64,000 nucleotides of DNA from Glaciimonas sp. PAMC28666 (GTDB taxonomy: Bacteria > Pseudomonadota > Gammaproteobacteria > Burkholderiales > Burkholderiaceae_D). The stretch spans positions 930,001-994,000 of the forward strand of contig NZ_CP070304.1 in NCBI RefSeq assembly GCF_016917355.1, given 5' to 3'. The notes beneath the pieces were generated by a model. That model saw nothing but the letters and a program-made list of their open reading frames with translations. It was not told the DNA's origin and did no database searches. The position numbers and the translations under genes were made by a program. Positions 9,138-18,100 of the stretch are shown here, one piece after another. How positions within the stretch are numbered: position 1 is the stretch's first letter; every line of letters starts with the position of its first letter.

Positions 9138-12100
9138 TTAGCGTGCTGCCGCATTATCATCCCGTATCTTCTGGTTTTTCGCTACCGTATCAGCGTGATC
9201 ATCTGCCGCTTTCTTATTTGTGTCTGTAATTTCCACATTCTTCTGTTTCGCTTGCGCAATATCATTCACCCTTTTGTCATAAGTATCAAGGGCTTTCGTA
9301 TAAGTCTTTAGGCTTTCCTTATGCGTCACTTCCGCAGCCGCATTGGCAGTGGTGATCTCCGCATTTTTCGCCGTCGCCTCATTATGAGCGGTTAGCGCCT
9401 TGTCATAAGTCGCTGTCGCTTCGTCATGGTCCGCCTGCGCCTTCGTATTCGCAGTTGTAGTCTCCACATTCTTCGCCGTCGCCTCATTATGAGCGGTTAG
9501 CGCCTTGTCATAAGTCGCTGTCGCTTCGTCGTGGTCCGCCTGCGCCTTTGTATTCGCAGTTGTAGTCTCCACATTCTTCGCCGTCGCCTCATTATGAGCA
9601 ATTAGCGCCTTGTCATAAGTCGCCGTCGCTTCGTCATGGTCCGCCTGCGCCTTCGAATTCGAAGTGTTAGTCTCCACATTCTTCGCCGTCGCCTCATTAT
9701 GAGCGGTTAGCGCCTTGTCATAAGTCGCTGTCGCTTCGTCATGGTCCGCCTGCGCCTTCGTATTCGCAGTGGTGGTCTCCACATTTTTCGCCGTCGCCTC
9801 ATTATGAGCGGTTAGCGCCTTGTTATAAGTCGCTGTCGCTTCGTCATGGTCCGCCTGCGCCTTCGTATTCGCAGTGGTAGTCTCCACATTTTTCGTCGTC
9901 GCCTCATTATGAGCGGTTAGCGCCTTGTTATAAGTCGCTGTCGCTTCGTCATGGTCCGCCTGCGCCTTCGTATTCGCAGTCTTAGTCTCCACATTCTTCG
10001 CCGTTACCTGCTTATTATCGCTTACCGCTTTGTCATAAGTCGCTGTCGCTTCCTTATGCGCCGCTGTCGCCTTCGTATTAGCCGCGATAATTTCCACATT
10101 CTTCGCCGTTGCCTGCTTATTATCGTTTACCGCTTTGTCATAAGTCGCTGTCGCTTCCTTATACGCCGTTGTCGCCTTCGTATTAGCAGTGTCAATATTC
10201 GAGTTAGTCTCCTTCGCCTGACTATGATCAGCGAACGCTTTGTTATAAGTCTTCATATCTTGCTTATAATCGTTCTGTGCTTTTTCAACCTTCTTCCCCC
10301 CCTCTGTTAACATACTCTTAACAACGGTTGAGGATGTTATCCCGGCTCCTCTCCCCTGACCCACTACTTTGAAATTCAGGCCGACAGTCTGAACTGAGTC
10401 GGCTACCGAAACACTGTTTGCGACAAAGCTCTTATTCTCATACAACTTCGTAAACTCTTTAATACTATGGACAGTCTGCTTTGGAATTGTAGCAATAGTT
10501 CCCGTCGTTTGGTCCATGTAATCTATTGGTTCCACTTTTATTCCTGCGGCAAGTTCCTGGTCGTCGGCACGGTTAATTTTTGTCATAACAGTTTTCAACT
10601 TGTCATATACGACAGTATCCACAGAAACTATTGCGCCTGAGTCCGGGCTCTTGAGCTGCGGAGGTTCGACAGGTTTGACAGGAACGTCAGGGACCGGACC
10701 CGATTTTTTCAAGACAGGGATCTCTGGCTTGACAGGCACCTTGGTCTCGATCACCTTTGTCAAGGTGAGTTCCGGCGGCTTGATAGCCACCTTGGTTTCG
10801 ATCACCTTTGTCAAGGTGAGTTCCGGCGGCGCGATAGGCGCCCTGGTTTCGACCAATTTTTTCTGTGTGAGTGTCGGCGGGACAGGCGCCTTGGTATCGA
10901 TCAATTTTGTCAAGGTGAGTTCCGGCGGCACGACAGGTGCCTTGGTCTCGATCAGTTCTTTCGGTGTGAGTGTCGGCTCGATAGGCGCCTTGGTCTCGAT
11001 CAAATCTTTCTGTGTGAGTTTCGGCGGCTCAACGGGCGCCTTGGTCTCGATCAAATCTTTCTGTGTGAGTTTCGGCTCGACAGGCGCATTGGTCTCGATC
11101 AATTCTTTCTGTATGAGTTTCGGCGGGATAGGTACCGTAAGTTCAACAGGGACTTTGACATGTGGAACAGGGGGAGGGCGTATAGGGTCGACCGGGTCTT
11201 TGGGCTTCTTAGAAGGAGCAGCGCCCGCCGAGATATCCATGGTACTCCCTGCAATATGACGGTCATCGGTCACTACAGAGAGCTTGGTGGCGTCGGTGTT
11301 AAGTGTGCCCTTGTTCGCATCGGTAATTTTCACACCGCCAACTGTCAGGTTGGTGACCCCGATCGTGGCGTTTTGTACCTCGCTATGATGGATCTGATCA
11401 TCCTTGGTATAACTGACGTCGCCACTTGGGATACCATCGGCTGCCATACCGATCTGTCCACCCCCTCCATTCCCATCCTTGTCCACCGTGTCGACCAGTT
11501 TGGTTGCCGTGACCTTACCGCCCACCGTTACCTGGCCATTTCCGGTATCGGATACAAGATGCGCACCGCTCAGATTGACATTGCCGGCCAGATTGGCATT
11601 CAGCGTTTGGGTTGCTTCGATACCGGACTGTTGTTTGGTCGTGCTACTGTTATCCCAGCTATGCGTGCCCGATGCGCCCACACTGCCCATCGGCATCAAC
11701 CCATGGTCTCCTATGGAAGCACCGCCCGACAGATTGGCACTCCAGCCGGTCGTGGTGGAATCCGCCACATCCTGCACGCTGGTGATCGTTGTATTGCCAC
11801 CGACTTTGAGAGCCACGCTGTCACCTTTGACATTGGCACCGGTCAGGTTCAAATCGTTCTTGGCAGTGATGGATACATTCTTTGACAGCAAATTGCTGTT
11901 GGTGTAAGTCTGTCCTGACGTATCGGTCTTTGAATCGCCACCGGCCACACCCACAGTCGCGCCAACACCAGCCGACCCCGTTACCGCATTGGTAGACAGA
12001 GAACCAGTGACATTCGCGCTGATATTGAAATCATCACTATGGCTGGTACTGGTGCCTTTGGCAGCGGTGATATTCACATCGCCGGCTGAATCGAGTGCCA

Positions 12101-15100
12101 GGTCATTGCTTTTCGACTGGACGCCATTGAGATCAATATTCCCTTTGGTACTGGTAATGGTAATTTTTCCGGCATTCAGATTCGTGGTATTTTCTTGCGT
12201 AGTGCTGTTACTGCTGGTGGTCTGCTCGTAGCCCACTTTCAGATTCGCGCTGGCACCGTAAGTATCACCAAACACCATATTCGTCGCATCTCCCGCTACC
12301 GTGCCGGCTTCCAGCGCACCGGTACCGGCATCTTTGGTCTGGCCGCTTTTCATCTTCTGCCCTAATTCCATCATGTCGTCGGCCAATTTTTTGATGGAAC
12401 TATGTTGCTCATCGTTATTGCCAAATGTAAACGAGCTATCCTCATGGGTCGCCGACATCGTGTCGACATATTTGGTCGAGGCAACGTTACCGGCCGTAAT
12501 ATTGATGGAACCGGTATCCGCATCGGATGTCAGATCGGCGCCGCCGATATCGACCGTATTAGTACTCTTGAGAGTAATACTGTTTCCAAAACTCAACGTT
12601 GCGTTGTGATTCGTCATTTGACTCATGGTATCTGTGCTGTTCTTGATTTCCATTCCATCGGAAGCATTCCCCAGCGATCCTTGCGCATTGGTGGTGCCGA
12701 CCGGTGCCGACTTATTAGTACCGTCATTCATACTGGCGCTCGTCGTTCCCCCTACGCCAGGAATCGTACTATAGGCCGCACTGGCACTGGCATCCCCCAC
12801 CCCTGCTTGCGCGCTAGCTACAAAGCCGATACTCGATGCGGTCTTGTTCTCGTAACCATAATCCTGAGAAGCGGCGATAACCAGGTTGCCATCCTTCGCA
12901 TCGATCACCGCATTGCCGCCGGTGTACGTCCCGCCCGTGAGCGTGATGCCCTGACCGGTCATATTAAGGGTACCCGTCTTACCAGCCGTAATCGTGGTGC
13001 CGGCTGCATTAGACTGACTCTCGGTATCGGTATTATTGACGTTATAGCCTGTACCCTGTTTGTGTTCGCTGGTGTAACTCGAACTCACGATATTGAGCGT
13101 CTTGGTTTCGACCTTCCCGACACCGGCATCGATGTTGATATTATTGCCGCTGAGGTTCGCGGCCGTCAGCGCAATGCCGTTACCGGCATGCATATTCAAG
13201 GTGCCAGCCGTACTGTCAGCGCTGATGGTACCCTTGTTGACAATGGCGACCTTGCCTTTGGCGTCATAGCCGACCTGCGCCGTATCGGTGATCTGACCAC
13301 CGGCACGCAAGCTCACGTCGTGACCAACAATGCTCGCACCGGCATTGGTGATATTGCCCAATGCCTTAAGGGATACCCCTTTATTGCTCGTGATGCCGCC
13401 ATTGATACCGCCATCGGCGATGTTGGTAATGTTGCCGGCAGACTGTAACATCACCCCATTGCCGGCATGGATCGAGCCGTTGACGTTGGTGATGCCATTA
13501 GCGTTGGCAGACAGACTGATCACGCCCTGAGCCGACAGGGTCGCACCGCCGGTCGACGATGCCGCATTTTCTGCATCCACTGCGGCCTGGCTTAGATAGA
13601 CTTCCGGTATCAGCACCGATTGGTTATCCAACATTTCACTGACATACCAGACGATGTTTTCGGTTAATCCTTTTAACTGCGCCGCAGTCGGTGCCACACC
13701 CACCGTCAGTCCAAGCGGGCCCGCCACCGTCCCGGCGTTATCCATCAGATTTTCGACCAGCGCTGCTCCGCTCAAGGTTTCCGTCTGACTCAATTTGCTG
13801 CGGACCAGCCGGCTGATATCCTGGGTGGTCGTATAGTTATCAAACGCCGTTGCCACCTGCACACCCGGGTTATACCCGACGCTGGCAAAAAAGTAGGCGG
13901 TGCCATAATACTGCGTCTGATCGACGTAAGCGAAACTCGTCGAATACACTGGAAATATCAGCGGAGCGACGGAGGCCACACTGACCTTGGCGCCCAGGGC
14001 GACCAGCGGCGCACTTTTACCGAGTAAATAGGTCGGCAAGGCATTGACGGTATAGGTGTGGGTATTGCCTAAAAATGCCTGGAGATTCTCGATCGTATAG
14101 ACTCGCACATTACCTTTGGAAATATACGCACTGGCGCTGCTTGCGATATGCGTGTCCCCCGAAGAAACGTCGCTACTGTCGAAAGGACTCAGGCTTTGCG
14201 TGAGCGCCACATGATTGATCGAGGCAGTTAACGCACCGGTCACCGTTGCCACCTGATTGGTCGGGGCAGTTAACGCACCGGTCGTCGTTGGCAGATTTTT
14301 GGGGCCTATCGTCGCCGTACTGGACTGCATCATATGCTGTGCCGCACCATCGCCATTGTTCACCGCACCGCTCCCTGCATCCAGGACAATATTACCGCCG
14401 GCATTAATCGTGACTTGCTGGGCCGGTAAAAATTCCTGGCCAGGCAGCGTCGTCGCATTGAGGACCGTTGTCGCCCAGCGCGAGCGCAAGGTATTGTAAT
14501 CCTGGGCGTTCCAATCTGCCCCTAATGCCGTATTGAGGATGCTCGTTAACGTGCCGTTTCCTGTGGCTTGCGAAAGAGCATGCATAAATTCGGCACTATC
14601 AGCTTTATACGCGGCCCAGATCGTATGCGTCTGGGAACCCGTCAAGAGGAAGTTAAGCATGTCATACACGCTGGTAAAGCGCGGCTGATACGTGTCGGCA
14701 ACCAAGTTGCCAAAGGCATCTTCCTGACCGGCCGACAGCTTGATGCTTGTCGGGATCTTCAACAGGTCCAGTAACGTGAGATTGAGGGGCTTGCTCAGGT
14801 TATTGATATTACCGTTGATCTGCACACTGCCGCCGGCGAGAATGTTTCCACTATTATTTAAGGTGCCAGACTTTCCTTTTTGCGCACCTTCGTTCAAGAT
14901 AATATTGCCATCTGCTTGCAAGACTCCCTGCACCAGCGTGAGCGTCGAAACCAGCGTTTTAATATCATTGAGCTCGACTGAATAGGCGACTTGCCCGAAT
15001 GTAAAATTGTGTACTTTACTGCCACTCGCGTTCCCGGTGCTCCCCACCGCGTAGGAACCACTTTCAGTACTGTTATTGTTCAATACATTGGCGTCGACAA

Positions 15101-18100
15101 TCAGGTCACCACCTGCCTGTATCGTTCCCGTGGCCGAATTCTCCAGGGTTCCCGGGGTCTGAATCTTGACATCCTTAATCCCCCACAGCAATCCATTGGC
15201 ATTGTTAGTCACGTCGCCAGCTGCAGTAATGCCCAGCGTAATGCCACTTTCAAGGGCTTGATTATTCACCACCGCGCCACCGGCATTGACCTGAATCCCA
15301 CCTGGATTGGCAACGACGATATCGACCGTCACTTTATGCGCATTGAGGGTCAGTAAAGTGTCGGCGATCGGCAGAATATTGAGGTTCGTCAAATCGACAT
15401 CTTCGCCACCCTTGAAAGTCACCGTCGCATTGTTTTGTGAAGACTCGGCACCGACCGGGGCCACGTTGCTATAGTTATCGGTATTCACAGTCCACTCATT
15501 GCCCGCCTTGATCGTGCCGGTCGCCGTGTTGGTAAACGACGTCGTATTCATCAATACGGTGTCTGTCGCATTGATGGCCGCCGCATTAGTCAACGTCTTG
15601 GCGTCGACCCGGATCATGTTTGCCGCAATCGTCCCCTTGCTGCCGGTATTGCTCACCGTAGCTGCAGTGGCAGTCACACTGTCGGTAGCCGATAGGGTCG
15701 CATTATCGTTCGTGATGGCCACGCCAGCGACCAGTTCAGCCGTCGTCCCTTGTATCGTCGCCCCGTTGAGATTGCTGATACTGCCTTTACTGGCGTTGAG
15801 GCTCAGGTCACCGCTGGCACTAATCATTCCCGCGTTGGTATTCGACAAAACACTCTGGGTCCCGTCCACACCACTGGCATTGATCGTCATGTCACCCACT
15901 TGCACCATGCCCGTCGCATCCACGCCACCGGCCTGTATCGTCGCACCGTCATTGACTACCGTCACTGCGCTCAGGCTCACCGCCTTGATACCTTGCATCC
16001 CCGCACTCTTGAGATTGCTGATACTACCGTTCTGCGCTGCAAGCGTGAGCGCACCGGTTGCAATAATAACCCCTGCATTAGTATTTTCCACAGCGCTCAA
16101 GGCCCCGTCCACACCACTCGCGCTCACCGTCAGGTTGGCCACTTGCACCACGCCCGTCGCATCTGCGCCACCGGCCTGTATCGTCGCACCGTCATTGACT
16201 ACCGTCGATGCGCTCAGGCTCACCGCCGTGATACCTTGCATGGTCGCACCCGTGGTATTGGCGATGCTGCCGTTATTCGCAGTGAGCGTCAATTGCCCAC
16301 CGCCTTGTATCTGGGCGTTGCCAGTATTGGCAATGCTGCCCCGCTGTGCGGTCAACGTCACATCGCCATTGGCATTGAGAACGCCGGCATTGCTATTGGT
16401 CAACGCACTTTGCGTGCCATCGGTACCACTCGCGATCACCGTTAGGTTACCCACTTGCACCACGCCCGTCGCATCTGCGCCACCGGCCTGTATCGTCGCA
16501 CCGTCATTGACTACCGTCGATGCGCTCAGGCTCACCGCCGTGATACCTTGCATGGTCGCACCCGTGGTATTGGCGATGCTGCCGTTATTCGCAGTGAGCA
16601 TCAATTGCCCGCCGCCTTGTATCTGGGCCTTGCCAGTATTGGCAATGCTGCCCCGCTGTGCGGTCAACGTCACATCGCCATTGGCATTGAGAATGCCGGC
16701 ATTGGTATTGGTCAACGCACTTTGCGTGCCATCGGCACCACTCGCGATCACCGTCAGGTTACCCACTTGCACTGCGCCCTTGGCATCCTTACCACCGGCC
16801 TGTATCGTCGCACCGTCATTGACTACCGTCGATGCGCTCAGGCTCACCGCCGTGATACCTTGCATGGTCGCACCCGTGGTATTGGCGATGCTGCCGTTAT
16901 TCGCAGTGAGCGTCAATTGCCCACCGCCTTGTATCTGGGCGTTGCCAGTATTGGCAATGCTGCCCCGCTGTGCGGTCAACGTCACATCGCCATTGGCATT
17001 GAGAATGCCGGCATTGCTATTGGTCAACGCACTTTGCGTGCCATCGGCACCACTCGCGATCACCGTCAGGTTGGCCAACTGCACCACGCCATTGGCATCG
17101 GTTCCGCCCGCCTGTAATGTGGCGCTGTCATTGACCACGTTGGCTGCCGTGAGCGTCAATTGCCCTATGCCCTGGATTTTTGCGCCGCTGTCGTTGGTAA
17201 GGGTACTCCCAGAAGTGATCGCCACCGCCGTATTACCACTTAACAATCCGTTAGTGCTGTTATGAACGCTTGTGCCCGCTTGCAAGGTCAGACCCGCGCT
17301 GTCAGATATTATCTGCGCGGCCGTATTAGTGATCGCTGCCGTGGTCGTGACATTTACAGCGCCACTGGCTTCTATTCCCGCTCCCCCTGTATTGGACACA
17401 TTCTGCGCTGATACATTGACAGTGGTGCCATACACATAGGCACTTTTACCCATGCCACTGTTGTTACCGGTATTATTGACATTCTGTCCGGCAGAAATGG
17501 TTGCAGCCTTGCCTGCCTGAAGCTGACCGCTATTGTTCATGTTGCCGTTCTGGGCGGTGAGCGTCAGTAACCCGCCCCCTTGTATGGTCGCGCTGCTGCC
17601 ATTGGTGATGTCGGCATTCTGTGCGCTGATCTTCATGTCACCGCTTGCGGTGATGCTGCCGCTGCCCGTATTTGCTACCGCATTGGCGCTCGCACTCGGA
17701 CCATTCGTGGTGACCGTCAGATTGGCCAGCTGCACCACGCCATTGGCATCGGTTCCGCCCGCCTGTAATGTGGCGCTGTCATTGACCACGTTGGCTGCCG
17801 TGAGCGTCAATTGCCCTATGCCCTGGATTTTTGCGCCGCTGTCGTTGGTAAGGGTACTCCCAGAAGTGATCGCTACCGCCGTATTACCACTTAACAATCC
17901 GTTAGTGCTGTTATGAACGCTTGTGCCCGCTTGCAAGGTCAGACCCGCGCTGTCAGATATTATCTGCGCGGCCGTATTGGTGATCGCTGCCGTCGTCGTG
18001 ACATTTACAGCGCCCTGGGCTTCTACCTCGCCGCCACCCGTATTGGTCACATTCTGCGCTGATACATTGACAGTGGTGCCATACACATAGGCACTATTGC

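Noticed and set aside
12402-13448. Open + frame of 348 codons opposite exoprotein copy 2
   Set aside because: A shadow of the minus-strand adhesin; its equivalent in copy 1 (90-920) is similarly open only because the DNA is duplicated.
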